From contig JAZNAQ010000020.1 in assembly GCA_045586595.1 (NCBI GenBank), positions 30,056 to 94,055 on the forward strand: 64,000 nucleotides of DNA, in the 5' to 3' direction. This document shows positions 7,062 through 14,126 of the stretch, in pieces. How positions within the stretch are numbered: the first letter of the stretch is position 1; each line of letters opens with the position of its first letter. This DNA is from SIG480 sp045586595 (GTDB lineage: Bacteria; Bacillota; Clostridia; Oscillospirales; JAAYXM01). The translations under genes were made by a program, and so were the position numbers. A model generated the notes under the pieces. That model did no database searches and had not been told where the DNA came from. It was given only the letters and a program-made list of their open reading frames with translations.

Positions 7062-7220
7062 TCACAAACAAATTTGTACCGGGACTGATACAATCAAAGT
7101 CACAAAAGAAATAATAAAAAATAGCCCTTTTAAAAAACACAAAAAATCGCGTTTGTTGTCAAGCTTTACCGCAAGAATTAAAAAGTATATAGCAAGCAAA
7201 GCAGCATAAACACCATTCAT
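7062..7220 (-). CDS. 52-residue phage membrane protein
   Basis: A short frame, MNGVYAALLAIYFLILAVKL... ending VPVQICL, begins at ATG 7220, which shares one base with the TAA stop of the upstream gene (TAATG), the usual sign of translational coupling. It has two hydrophobic segments (about residues 3-19 and 32-50) separated by a charged turn (KLDNKRD), so a small two-span membrane protein. Function unknown. It lies inside the early operon, where small membrane proteins often serve in host takeover or exclusion. Confidence 0.6.
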   Translation of the reverse strand: MNGVYAALLAIYFLILAVKLDNKRDFLCFLKGLFFIISFVTLIVSVPVQICL

Positions 7221-7600
7221 TATTCCACGCCGCCTTTCAATGCCGCTTCTGCTTCTTCGCGGGTGAGGAATACTGTTTTGCCAAAATCGTCAAAATCAAA
7301 ATAATATTCACTACCTTTGCCGTGTCCGTCTATTACATTTACGACAACCTCTTCACTATCGTAAAATACTCTTGTTACTTTACAAATGATAATTCCATAT
7401 TCGGGCGAATCAACCTCATACACTGTATCACCCACTCTACAAGGCGGTCTCATCCACCCATCGGCAAGGATAAAATCAGCAATAAGAGCACTTATACACC
7501 CTGAGCCTTCTTTGCCGTATCCGCTGCACTTCTTACAGTTTTTGGATGTTGCACATTCTTTGCGCGCTTGGTTTATCTGCTCAATCAATCTATCACGCAT
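7220..7600 (-). CDS. Phage protein of unknown function with Cys cluster and SH3-like segment
   Basis: 126 residues from ATG 7600 (MRDRLIEQINQARKEC), chosen because AAAGGCGG lies upstream and the start overlaps the preceding gene. Residues about 10-35 have CATSKNCKKCSGYGKEGSGC, a zinc-binding cluster, followed by ALIADFILADGWMRPPCRVGDTVYEVDS, a phrase common in small proteins of Clostridia phages; the rest looks like a compact beta fold. It is co-translated with its neighbours. No biochemical role is known to me. Confidence 0.72.
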   Translation of the reverse strand: MRDRLIEQINQARKECATSKNCKKCSGYGKEGSGCISALIADFILADGWMRPPCRVGDTVYEVDSPEYGIIICKVTRVFYDSEEVVVNVIDGHGKGSEYYFDFDDFGKTVFLTREEAEAALKGGVE

Positions 7601-7742
7601 CAGAGCCACCGCCTTTCTTCTTGTAGCAATGTACACATATGGGTTTATCTGTTCCGCACATCATTTCACCTTGTCTGCGTAGCTGTTTGCATACAGGGCA
7701 AACGACAATCATATTGAGTTGTTCTCTGGTCATTTTCTTCAT
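7593..7742 (-). CDS. 49-residue phage zinc-finger protein
   Basis: Short frame MKKMTREQLNMIVVCPVCKQ... ending GGGSDA. CPVC and CVHC make a clean four-cysteine zinc site. It starts at ATG 7742 after AAGGA and its TGA lies within the first codons of the next gene (ATGCGTGA), so the two overlap by eight bases. Such tight overlap supports that it is real although very short. Confidence 0.6.
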   Translation of the reverse strand: MKKMTREQLNMIVVCPVCKQLRRQGEMMCGTDKPICVHCYKKKGGGSDA

Positions 7743-7745
7743 CCC

Positions 7746-7916
7746 TCACTGTCCTTCATTTACTTCCGTTGATGTTTTTACTGATTGGAGTTCGCGCAAC
7801 AAACATATTGCATTTGTCAAGGCAGGTGTTGTTCTTTCCCCAAAAATACCATTGTATAACTTTGAACGAATAAAAATTAAATCGGCTATAACATCCTCAA
7901 TTTCAATATTGCTCAT
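7746..7916 (-). CDS. 56-residue phage protein
   Basis: Frame MSNIEIEDVIADLIFIRSKLYNG... ending VNEGQ, mostly helical. ATG 7916 overlaps the TGA of the upstream gene in an ATGA junction, which supports the call. No recognised domain. It belongs to the row of tightly packed early genes. Confidence 0.55.
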   Translation of the reverse strand: MSNIEIEDVIADLIFIRSKLYNGIFGERTTPALTNAICLLRELQSVKTSTEVNEGQ

Positions 7917-8383
7917 AACTGCATATCTCCTTCTAACATCGGTAACAACTTTGGCATTTCTCCGCTTATATACGCCTGCGCTATTTGTGGCTTCATAAAA
8001 TCGCCAACAGTTTGTCCGCCAGGAAGAACAATGTTTGACATAAATTCATCCTCAAATACCGAAATTCCGCACTCAACAGCTTCAAGTTTTGCTTTTATTA
8101 CAAGGTTTAATGCTCTCCATCGCTGACGGCACGCCTGTTCCCATGCTTCATATTGACTATTTTCTGTTCGCGTTCTGCCAGTTGGAGTGAGTCTAAAGTC
8201 GTTTTTATCCGGAAGAGGTAAGATGAATTTAATTTGTCTTTCATACATTGTAAATCCTATCAAAGCTTTTCCTGCAGAGGTCGCATATGCGAAATTATCA
8301 GCGCCGTATCTTATAAGTGTTTTTTCGATTTCAAGTCTTGACAGTTCACTTGATACACTTGTGTTTGCTGCATATTTCCCCAC
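7913..8383 (-). CDS. Conserved phage protein, GTG start
   Basis: 156 residues from a GTG at 8383 that overlaps the TAG stop of the ASCH gene (TAGTG); the longer frame upstream lies wholly inside that gene. Recognisable phrases are YAANTSVSSELSRLEIEKTL, EAWEQACRQRWRALNLVIKAKLEAVE and LPGGQTVGDFMKPQIAQAY, typical of a widespread phage family of unknown function in Firmicutes and Actinobacteria phages. It probably acts in early infection or DNA metabolism, which is inferred from position only. Confidence 0.78.
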   Translation of the reverse strand: MGKYAANTSVSSELSRLEIEKTLIRYGADNFAYATSAGKALIGFTMYERQIKFILPLPDKNDFRLTPTGRTRTENSQYEAWEQACRQRWRALNLVIKAKLEAVECGISVFEDEFMSNIVLPGGQTVGDFMKPQIAQAYISGEMPKLLPMLEGDMQL

Positions 8384-8859
8384 TATTTCGCACCTTCTTC
8401 CTCTACATAGCACCAACTCTGCGGCGGTCTTGTTAAGCAATGATGCTCTCCGCATTTCTGGCAGTCCACTAAACCACCATAAGGACATCTGTCATAATTT
8501 ACAAACTCGCTCAACTCTTTCGGCTTGTCATAGATTACAAGGTTTGATATGTGCCAGCCGTAAACGGCTTTTCTGTTTGCATATTCGCTTATTTCTGGCA
8601 TTGTCAAACAAGAGCCAAGTTGTGAATTGCCTTTTGCTATGTTATCGCAAACAAACTCGCCTATGACTTTTCCTTTTCCTTCGTTGTACGGAATCGGCAT
8701 CGGTTGTGAAAAATACTTCTTTTTGCCTTTTGTTTCGTAGATATAGCACTTAAAAGGCACATCTATCTTCGGTTTTGTCTTCCTGACCTCAACCGTCTTT
8801 TTCCCGTTTGCAATCAGCTCACACCACCTCGGCTGTATGCTTATCAGTACAGATTTCAT
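8383..8859 (-). CDS. ASCH-domain phage protein
   Basis: 158 residues from ATG 8859 (MKSVLISIQPRWCELIANGK). The opening, with KKTVEVRKTKPK and later GKVIGEFVCD, is the ASCH fold, a small PUA-like beta-barrel that binds RNA or modified bases. The C-terminus adds a Cys/His cluster (CPYGGLVDCQKCGEHHC). Phage members are common and mostly uncharacterised; roles in RNA binding or base recognition are inferred from the fold. Its ATG overlaps the upstream gene's TGA. Confidence 0.82.
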   Translation of the reverse strand: MKSVLISIQPRWCELIANGKKTVEVRKTKPKIDVPFKCYIYETKGKKKYFSQPMPIPYNEGKGKVIGEFVCDNIAKGNSQLGSCLTMPEISEYANRKAVYGWHISNLVIYDKPKELSEFVNYDRCPYGGLVDCQKCGEHHCLTRPPQSWCYVEEEGAK

Positions 8860-9011
8860 TCGGATGCGCCGCCTTTCTCGGTTGGGTGGTCTGCATCTGC
8901 CATTTTCCACACTTGATAAAGAGCATAAGCAAGGGGATTGTGTACAAATTTGAGTTTCTTGGCTCTTTCGTATTGTTCTTCAAGCAATCGTTTTGCCTTC
9001 TCCATCTTCAT
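8856..9011 (-). CDS. 51-residue helical phage protein
   Basis: Frame MKMEKAKRLLEEQYERAKKL... ending KGGASE. It starts with an ATGA overlap to the gene upstream (9008-9442) and ends with an ATGA overlap to the ASCH gene, so both junctions are of the coupled kind. The phrase FVHNPLAYALYQVWKMAD recurs in small proteins of Clostridia phages. Function unknown. Confidence 0.62.
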   Translation of the reverse strand: MKMEKAKRLLEEQYERAKKLKFVHNPLAYALYQVWKMADADHPTEKGGASE

Positions 9012-9442
9012 TTCCGCTCACTCTCCATTTCTGCCAAAGTGCTGTCGATATAATCAAGTGGAATACACTTGATACAAATATTATCCGCAGTCTTAAATAT
9101 GTGATGTCTGGTTTTCAACCTCTCCGCAAGCTCTTTTTGTGCTTCGGATTTGGCTTTTCTCGCGTTGCAAAGCAAATCGAGCTTCTTGTTAATTGCCTTT
9201 TGTTTCGCTTCTGCGCTTACAAATTCTACTGTTTCTACTTTGCCGCCAATTTCAACATAGTGTACAGCTTCATTTAAATACGAAAACATTTCCCACGCTT
9301 TCTGAAATCTCTCAATCTCTGCCTTTTGGCGGTTGATAAGGTCGAGCGTATTACTAATAATAGATGCTTTTTGTAAGTCGCCCTCACAACACATTAACTG
9401 GAGAGTTTCTTCCAAAGCCTTTATAATCTCGTTATCTGGCAT
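9008..9442 (-). CDS. Coiled-coil phage protein of unknown function
   Basis: 144 residues, starting MPDNEIIKALEETLQLMC and followed by NTLDLINRQKAEIERFQKA, a common opening of small coiled-coil proteins in Firmicutes phages, with a second charged helical region (RKAKSEAQKELAERLKTR). No catalytic motif. It comes directly after repeat D and SSB in the direction of transcription. Confidence 0.68.
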   Translation of the reverse strand: MPDNEIIKALEETLQLMCCEGDLQKASIISNTLDLINRQKAEIERFQKAWEMFSYLNEAVHYVEIGGKVETVEFVSAEAKQKAINKKLDLLCNARKAKSEAQKELAERLKTRHHIFKTADNICIKCIPLDYIDSTLAEMESERK

Positions 9443-9455
9443 ATCATATCCTCCT

Positions 9456-9562
9456 CTCGTCGATGTGTGCCTCTTGGCTCATTTTCGCCTTCAACAAAAA
9501 ATATCGCTTTGCCGGCTACATCTCCTCTTTCCAACAAAGCAGGCTTTGTTGGAGTTCCTCTA
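9456..9562. repeat. Prophage repeat, copy D
   Basis: Begins CTCGTCGATGTGTGCCTCTTGGCTC, similar to copy B, and ends with a perfect hairpin CCAACAAAG-cagg-CTTTGTTGG. It lies between SSB and the coiled-coil gene, i.e. in the transcribed spacer of the early operon. The stem sequence differs from that of B and C but remains fully paired. Confidence 0.82.
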
Positions 9563-9600
9563 TATTTGTTTTAATATCTCTCTCACCGAGAGCTCGCTCT

Positions 9601-10008
9601 CTAAAATGGCAAGGGCTCATTGTCCCCGACAAGCTCCTCAAAGTCAGAAGACGCAGGCGGCGGGAGTTCTCTACCCTCGTCCGGTTCCACTCCCCTACTC
9701 TTCCTCTCGGCAAAGAAAACCTCGTCTGCGACTACTTCTGTTGCCGTTCTTGTGTTTCCGTCTCTGTCTTTATATGTCCGCACCTGCAGCTTTCCGCTTA
9801 CAGCGACAAGCTGACCCTTTACAAACCACTTAGCAACAAATTCAGCTGTTGCGCGCCACGCGACAATGTTTATAAAATCCGTATTCTGCCCGTCTTTAAA
9901 TCCGCGGTCAACTGCGAGAGTAAATGATGTTACCGGAATGTCAGACTGTGTATGCCTAAGCTCCGGGTCTCTCGTCAGCCGTCCCATTAGAATTACTTTA
10001 TTTAACAT
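9601..10008 (-). CDS. ssb: Single-stranded DNA-binding protein
   Basis: 135 residues from ATG 10008, with AGGAG about ten bases upstream. MLNKVILMGRLTRDPELR, FTLAVDRGFK...TDFINIVAWRATAEFVAKWFVKGQLVAVSGKLQVRTY is the full OB-fold of bacterial SSB. The C-terminus ends DNEPLPF, the acidic tip that binds replication and repair partners. A phage-coded copy that protects single strands during rolling-circle or recombination-dependent replication fits the nearby HUH initiator. Confidence 0.96.
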   Translation of the reverse strand: MLNKVILMGRLTRDPELRHTQSDIPVTSFTLAVDRGFKDGQNTDFINIVAWRATAEFVAKWFVKGQLVAVSGKLQVRTYKDRDGNTRTATEVVADEVFFAERKSRGVEPDEGRELPPPASSDFEELVGDNEPLPF

Positions 10009-10028
10009 TTGTTTCACTCTCCTAACAG

Positions 10029-10214
10029 CTAATTAAAAACAAAGACTCTCGGCTTTGCCTTCAGCTTGTCGTTTGCTATCTTCTTCGTGTCGGCGCGGTA
10101 GCTGCGGCAATGCGTTTTGTATTCAACATCCCCGCAAATCGTGTACATACACGGATGCATTTTGCAGAACTCGCAAACATGGTAGTCTTTTTCTTTTTTC
10201 TTTGGTATTGCCAT
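10029..10214 (-). CDS. Small Cys-rich phage protein
   Basis: 61 residues, MAIPKKKEKDYHVCEFCKMHPC..., with cysteines spaced CxxC...C...C...C and a basic C-terminus (KLKAKPRVFVF). Probably a zinc-binding protein. It lies directly upstream of ssb in the early operon. Function unknown. Confidence 0.62.
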   Translation of the reverse strand: MAIPKKKEKDYHVCEFCKMHPCMYTICGDVEYKTHCRSYRADTKKIANDKLKAKPRVFVFN

Positions 10215-10220
10215 ATGTCT

Positions 10221-10496
10221 TTATCCCTTCCCTTTCGGTCTCCCTCTGGGGCGTACACTTTTCTTCTTATGCTCCTCTTTGTATTTTCTCTGCCTTTCCC
10301 GTGCTATAGCCTTTTTTATTTTCTCCCTGTTCGGGTCATACTCCTCGTCCTTCTTGTAATGGGAGCATGTCCCCGGCGGGTCCTTCCTGCACTTTCCCGT
10401 AATGCTCGCATAATCGCAGTGATGGACCATGAACGCGCTCTCCCGTGTGCGATATTCGCACATCACGCAAAGCTCGGCGCCTACTTTATGTATCAT
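10221..10496 (-). CDS. Small Cys-rich, Lys/Arg-rich phage protein
   Basis: 91 residues. N-terminal cysteine cluster CVMCEYRTRE...HHCDYASITGKC followed by a strongly basic tail (RERQRKYKEEHKKKSVRPRGRPKGKG) that contains an AT-hook-like RPRGRPKGK. This predicts binding to DNA, possibly in the minor groove of AT-rich DNA. It is part of the early operon and its ATG follows one base after the stop of the upstream gene. Confidence 0.65.
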   Translation of the reverse strand: MIHKVGAELCVMCEYRTRESAFMVHHCDYASITGKCRKDPPGTCSHYKKDEEYDPNREKIKKAIARERQRKYKEEHKKKSVRPRGRPKGKG

Positions 10497-10497
10497 C

Positions 10498-10647
10498 TTA
10501 AATCCTCCGCAGGATTTCTCTCACAGAAAGCCTGCTACCCGAGAGCTTGTACCACATAACCATTATGGCAGGATAAAACACTCCGAAAATAGACATAAAT
10601 CCAAGCACAAAAGGCACGCACTTTATAAAACATTCCCAAAATGTCAT
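10498..10647 (-). CDS. 49-residue phage membrane protein
   Basis: Frame MTFWECFIKCVPFVLGFMSI... ending REILRRI, with one long hydrophobic segment (about residues 6-32) and a basic C-terminus. ATG 10647 overlaps the upstream TGA (ATGA) and GAGG lies upstream. A competing frame over the same bases stops earlier and has poorer composition. Function unknown. Confidence 0.55.
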   Translation of the reverse strand: MTFWECFIKCVPFVLGFMSIFGVFYPAIMVMWYKLSGSRLSVREILRRI

Positions 10648-10829
10648 ACATCCTCACCTGTCTCTTTCCGCCATCTGAGCTCGGCTTTTTTCTTTTCCAG
10701 GAGTTCTCTTCCTCCCGGTTGTGCTAAAATTCTATTGATAAAATCCATCGTCGCGGCAGCCAGAACCTCTCTCTGATATCGGGATATCTGACTGACGTCG
10801 ATATGTACGCAATTACCGACCGTATCCAT
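10644..10829 (-). CDS. Small phage protein
   Basis: 61 residues, MDTVGNCVHIDVSQISRYQRE..., helical and charged, ending ELRWRKETGEDV. The ATG at 10829 is preceded by AAGGGAACGG. It is the first gene of the run that ends at the late regulator. No recognised domain; one speculation is a DNA-associated accessory protein. Confidence 0.55.
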   Translation of the reverse strand: MDTVGNCVHIDVSQISRYQREVLAAATMDFINRILAQPGGRELLEKKKAELRWRKETGEDV

Positions 10830-10874
10830 ATACCGTTCCCTTCATCAAAACATAAACTTGATTTCCTTTTTCTC

Positions 10875-10898
10875 TTGTGTTAATATAAATGTACACAA
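10875..10898. promoter_or_regulatory. Inverted repeat upstream of the early run, possible operator
   Basis: TTGTGT and ACACAA form a perfect dyad with a 12-base AT-rich spacer, in the untranslated stretch between the genes at 10829 and 10946. The spacing suits a dimeric repressor. No strong promoter is seen with it, so the function is open. Confidence 0.35.
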
Positions 10899-10907
10899 TA
10901 TTCCTTT

Positions 10908-10948
10908 GCGGCTGATTCCGGCTCCCCCCGGGACAGCCGCTCTTTTTA
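10908..10948 (+). terminator. Hairpin with T-run oriented against the early operon
   Basis: GCGGCTG and CAGCCGC (10908-10914 and 10934-10940) pair, with further GC-rich bases inside, and are followed by TCTTTTTATTT on the plus strand. No plus-strand gene ends here, so it may stop antisense transcription or act as an RNA hairpin in the leftward leader. Confidence 0.5.
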
Positions 10949-11146
10949 TTTGCATCCGAGAAGATGCGCTACCTTACATACATCGCAGTGCTTCTCAAGC
11001 TCATCCGTAGCACTGCATATGTCCGGGTATTTGCAGTATTTGTCACATACAGTACTCAAAACCTTATAAGTTCTGCTTTCTCTGCATGCAGAATGAATAA
11101 CCTCGCCGACTATAACATCCTTTCCGCAAATCTTACATTTCGCCAC
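10946..11146 (-). CDS. Small phage zinc-ribbon protein
   Basis: 66 residues, MAKCKICGKDVIVGEVIHSAC..., with CxxC twice and further cysteines (CDKYCKYPDIC, CDVCK), consistent with two zinc sites. It is the second leftward gene from the lysis-lysogeny switch. Similar small proteins are common in Clostridia phages but have no assigned role. Confidence 0.65.
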   Translation of the reverse strand: MAKCKICGKDVIVGEVIHSACRESRTYKVLSTVCDKYCKYPDICSATDELEKHCDVCKVAHLLGCK

Positions 11147-11163
11147 TTCCTATCACCCCCTTC

Positions 11164-11361
11164 CTATTTAACCCCTGCAAGGGTTTCTACGTCTGTTTCA
11201 AAAAAGTGTGCCAGAGCGAGCGCAACATTAAGCGACGGTTGTTTTACCCCTGTTTCAATTCCGCTGTACATCGAAACCGTTATAAAAACCTTGTTCGCAA
11301 CCTCGCGCTGCGTAAGCCCTCGCGCCTCTCTCAGCTCTCTCAGCTTCTCTCCTATACTCAT
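11164..11361 (-). CDS. XRE-family regulator (Cro-like)
   Basis: 65 residues that are almost only a helix-turn-helix: IGEKLRELREARGLTQREVANKVFITVSMYSGIETG, typical of XRE/Cro proteins. It is the first leftward gene after the intergenic control region and is divergent from the CI-like repressor, the normal place of Cro. It would compete for the operators at 11409-11464 and repress the repressor promoter. The ATG follows a GAGATGAGG Shine-Dalgarno. Confidence 0.88.
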   Translation of the reverse strand: MSIGEKLRELREARGLTQREVANKVFITVSMYSGIETGVKQPSLNVALALAHFFETDVETLAGVK

Positions 11362-11408
11362 ATCCTCATCTCCTTTTTCATTGCTTTTCGACTTTCTGTG
11401 TGTTATAC

Positions 11409-11464
11409 TTGAATTAAATTCAACCTTGTGAGTGTATTATATCCCACAATTGTTGGAATGTCAA
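11409..11464 (-). promoter_or_regulatory. Leftward early promoter with operator
   Basis: A consensus sigma-A promoter on the minus strand: TTGACA (11459-11464), 17-bp spacer, TATAAT (11436-11441). Just downstream of the expected start is a 15-bp perfect palindrome, TTGAATTAAATTCAA (11409-11423), a good repressor operator. This should drive the Cro-like gene and the whole early operon, and be silenced by the CI-like repressor in the lysogen. Confidence 0.8.
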
Positions 11465-11470
11465 TCGGTA

Positions 11471-11499
11471 TTTCCATCTATTGTTTGCTTTTGTATATT
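11471..11499 (+). promoter_or_regulatory. Possible promoter of the CI-like repressor
   Basis: TTTCCA (11471-11476), 17 bp, TATATT (11494-11499) precede the repressor gene by about 24 bases. It overlaps the -35 side of the opposed early promoter, so the two would interfere. Weak -35; moderate support. Confidence 0.45.
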
Positions 11500-11522
11500 T
11501 GCACAAAAAGAAGGTGAAAAAC

Positions 11523-11939
11523 TTGTATAATTCGACGAACACAGTAGAGCTTATAAAAAAAGTAGCTAAAAACAAAAATATTTCTATTGCAACATTACTT
11601 TCAAATTGCGAACTAAATAAAAACACGCTTTCTTCTATGACCTCAAGAGGCTCATGGATTCAGTCCGATAGCCTTGCAAAAATAGCAGACTATCTCGGCT
11701 GTTCCGTTGATTATCTCCTCGGCAGAACCGACGACCCCGAATCTCATATAGACAAGCTCGCCTTCCTCGACGAGCGTGACCGCGAGCTTGTCGCTTCAAT
11801 TATAGAAAAGAGCTATGAGCGTTCCCGCTCTGATGTCGATAATGTGTCCGTTCACGAGCTACCCCGCTTTAAGGCCGTCGCCCATGGCGGAGATATCCTC
11901 GTCAACGAGCCTCTCGAAAAACCGAAAATCCCCGACTAA
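11523..11939 (+). CDS. CI-like phage repressor (XRE family)
   Basis: 138 residues from a TTG at 11523 with AAGGTG six bases upstream; a longer frame from 11481 would overlap the promoter. Residues 8-65 are an XRE helix-turn-helix (IKKVAKNKNISIATLLSNCELNKNTLSSM...SLAKIADYLGCSVDYLLGRTD). The C-terminus is short (KAVAHGGDILVNEP) with no Ser-Lys peptidase, so it is not cleaved by RecA in the lambda way; inactivation probably depends on the ImmA-like protease encoded next. Confidence 0.86.
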   Translation: MYNSTNTVELIKKVAKNKNISIATLLSNCELNKNTLSSMTSRGSWIQSDSLAKIADYLGCSVDYLLGRTDDPESHIDKLAFLDERDRELVASIIEKSYERSRSDVDNVSVHELPRFKAVAHGGDILVNEPLEKPKIPD

Positions 11940-11990
11940 AAAGACATGCCGGCATTCCGCGCCTTGTAAATGTAAAAAGGAGTGGTTTGT

Positions 11991-12650
11991 TTGGTTAAAC
12001 ATAAAGCAAAAACTTTGTATCGGAGGATAAAGAAAAACGGCATAACCTTTGAGGCTGTCAAAGATTACGCCGAGCGCTCGGGTTATTCAGTTTTGATGTA
12101 TGATTCTCCCGAAGGGAAAATAGAGATTGAAGCTTATAATCTGCAGGAGCTTGCCGCTAAACGAAGGGCTTTCACCTTTGATTCTAAAGTGAAATTCATT
12201 TTTATTACCTCAGCTGCAACAGAATATGAAAAGATATTTCTCTTGTTGCATGAGCTCGGTCATGTTCTCTTGGGGCACACCTCACAGACTTCCGTAAAAG
12301 ATAGCTTTAACTGTGAAATGGAAGCTGACGCATTCGCCTATGAGGTATTGCATCATAAGAGCGGCATTTCTCCTAAACTACTTTCAGCCTTTCTTGTTTT
12401 AATAGCGTTTTTAGCAGGTGCTCTGATTTCTCGGAGCTTTTTATTTTCTCAAAAATTAGAACCTCTGCAGAAGCCAATACAAGAAACTGCCGTGGTGTAT
12501 GTAACCCCATCCGGCAGTAAGTATCACACGGCAAATTGTCAGTTCGTCTCAGGAAACGCTAACGCAAAAAAAGTCTCGCTGAGCGAAGTATTACATACCC
12601 ACACTCCGTGTAAGGTATGCACCCCGCAAATTGACATTATAAAGAAATAA
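11991..12650 (+). CDS. Membrane-anchored ImmA/IrrE-like protease with C-terminal YHxxxC...CxxC domain
   Basis: 219 residues from TTG 11991 (GGAG eight bases upstream; a GTG at 11982 is too close to it). Domain order: ImmA/IrrE zinc protease with LLLHELGHVLLGH (HELGH at about 87-91) and the downstream EMEADAFAYE; one transmembrane span at about 130-147 (LLSAFLVLIAFLAGALI); then an outer domain VYVTPSGSKYHTANC...TPCKVC, the Ada-like putative metal-binding fold seen on exported Firmicutes proteins. ImmA proteases cleave the phage repressor to start induction. Usual ImmA proteins are soluble; the anchor and outer domain here are odd. The repressor gene lies immediately upstream. Confidence 0.87.
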   Translation: MVKHKAKTLYRRIKKNGITFEAVKDYAERSGYSVLMYDSPEGKIEIEAYNLQELAAKRRAFTFDSKVKFIFITSAATEYEKIFLLLHELGHVLLGHTSQTSVKDSFNCEMEADAFAYEVLHHKSGISPKLLSAFLVLIAFLAGALISRSFLFSQKLEPLQKPIQETAVVYVTPSGSKYHTANCQFVSGNANAKKVSLSEVLHTHTPCKVCTPQIDIIKK

Positions 12651-12708
12651 GACATCAGCAGGTCGCGGTTTGCCGACATGTTGAAAACGCAAAAGGAGGC
12701 TGTAGTTT

Positions 12709-13392
12709 ATGAAAATTATAATTTTTCTAATAACAACTTTCGTTGTTTTTCTTCTAAATTCCTTATTTGGATTACTTGCTGGGTTTCAAATGGGCCCTGT
12801 GTTTCTCTATATTGTCATTTATTTAATTTCTAAATTTTTCAGTGATAGATGGGAATCTCGAAAAATGTGCAAAAGCATAATGAGGTCTCTCCCTGAACAG
12901 CCTTCAACAGAACACTCATCACTTGAGCTGAAGTCCCACTCGGCACCACAACAAAAGAAGGTTGACAAGGAAAAACACAATCAATCAAGAATAAAGTTGA
13001 CTTTTGCGAAAATCAAAGAACGTTGTAAAAAACATTTTTTCATATACCTTTCTGCAATTCTCTCGATTGCGCTTGCCTTTTCCTCTTTCTTCGTCGTTTC
13101 ATTCTATATAGAATTGAAATCCGCCGAAAAGACTTTTGCCACTTATGAAACCGAATTCTCTGATGCGTTAGAGATGTACAAAGATTTAAAACACGCATCA
13201 GACCAAAAGATGGAACGCCGCTATGAGTTAATACATAACAGGTTCCCTGAAATTGGTCGAATAAAATTCGAAATTATAAAAAATGTATTTTCAAAACAAG
13301 GTAATAAAAACTATACTGTGAAACAGCTCAAAACCCTCGGATATACCGACGGAATCTCTCGCTTGATATATACGCTATGGTATGAAGCTTAA
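12709..13392 (+). CDS. Two-span membrane protein, unknown
   Basis: 227 residues. Hydrophobic segments at 1-40 (IIFLITTFVVFLLNSLFGLL and a second stretch) and at about 112-135 (FFIYLSAILSIALAFSSFFVVSF), separated by a basic cytoplasmic-type loop, followed by a charged region of coiled-coil character and a C-terminal tail YTVKQLKTLGYTDGISRLIYTLWYEA. GGAGG precedes the ATG. It is the second gene of the lysogenic cargo between repressor and integrase. I do not recognise a family. Confidence 0.7.
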   Translation: MKIIIFLITTFVVFLLNSLFGLLAGFQMGPVFLYIVIYLISKFFSDRWESRKMCKSIMRSLPEQPSTEHSSLELKSHSAPQQKKVDKEKHNQSRIKLTFAKIKERCKKHFFIYLSAILSIALAFSSFFVVSFYIELKSAEKTFATYETEFSDALEMYKDLKHASDQKMERRYELIHNRFPEIGRIKFEIIKNVFSKQGNKNYTVKQLKTLGYTDGISRLIYTLWYEA

Positions 13393-13442
13393 CAACAGTT
13401 CCGATATACAGTTAGAAATCAACAATAACAAGGAGTTCCCCC

Positions 13443-14015
13443 ATGGAAATTTCCAAACTTATCATCTCAACTATTCTGTCACTGACCCTTTGTCTTTCCT
13501 TATCCTCTTGTACGACCTATAGTAACTATGAGATGCTTTATGACGAATTAGAGAGCGACTATAACAAATTAGAAGAGGATTATCTAAATCAAAAAGCACG
13601 GACTGAAGAAGTTTCGGAGAATTATGCCGGCATAATAGAGTATTATGAATTGCTTTGCAAAGAATATGGATTTTTAACTTACGAACAAGCATACGACAGT
13701 GATTATTATTATGTTGAGCCGGGTGCTTTGATTTATCATACTGATTTCTATTGCAAAAAAGCAAATTCTTCAAATTTGCAAATTGTTGATATTTTCTTAT
13801 ATTCCTCATTAGAAGAATGTGCCGAATGTGATGCAGCCAAATATGATATACGCCTAGCAGACCCAGTCACAAAGTTGTATCACCACACAGACGAAGCTTG
13901 CGCTCCGCATTTTACCAAAGATTTTAAAACTATTTCCACGCCGTATATTGCAACCACTGAACAGAAAGCAAAAGAAATGAAATACGCTCCCTGCCCTATA
14001 TGTATGCCCAAATAG
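13443..14015 (+). CDS. Lipoprotein with two YHxxxC...CxxC domains
   Basis: 190 residues with a signal peptide and lipobox LSSC (Cys23), so anchored on the outside of the membrane. Residues 30-65 form a coiled coil (YDELESDYNKLEEDYLNQKA). Two copies of one motif follow: YHTDFYC...CAEC (98-129) and YHHTDEAC...PCPIC (146-187). This is the same putative metal-binding pattern as on the outer end of the ImmA-like protease two genes upstream. Sharing a rare module suggests they work on the same ligand or with each other. AAGGAG precedes the start. Confidence 0.78.
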   Translation: MEISKLIISTILSLTLCLSLSSCTTYSNYEMLYDELESDYNKLEEDYLNQKARTEEVSENYAGIIEYYELLCKEYGFLTYEQAYDSDYYYVEPGALIYHTDFYCKKANSSNLQIVDIFLYSSLEECAECDAAKYDIRLADPVTKLYHHTDEACAPHFTKDFKTISTPYIATTEQKAKEMKYAPCPICMPK

Positions 14016-14126
14016 CGCAACCCAGTATGTATTATCGCAAAGCCGTCTATTTTTATAATTACATTATAGAAAAAGGAGAGTTCCCGCTCTCCTCTGAATT
14101 CAAAATTTTTACGGACGTGATTTTAA

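Noticed and set aside
3391..9562. CRISPR array
   Set aside because: Repeat copies are kilobases apart, separated by genes, and of variable sequence; no regular spacers and no cas genes.
10501..10548. Further copy of the prophage repeat
   Set aside because: Only a short AAAGCCTGC match in the opposite sense, inside a small coding frame.
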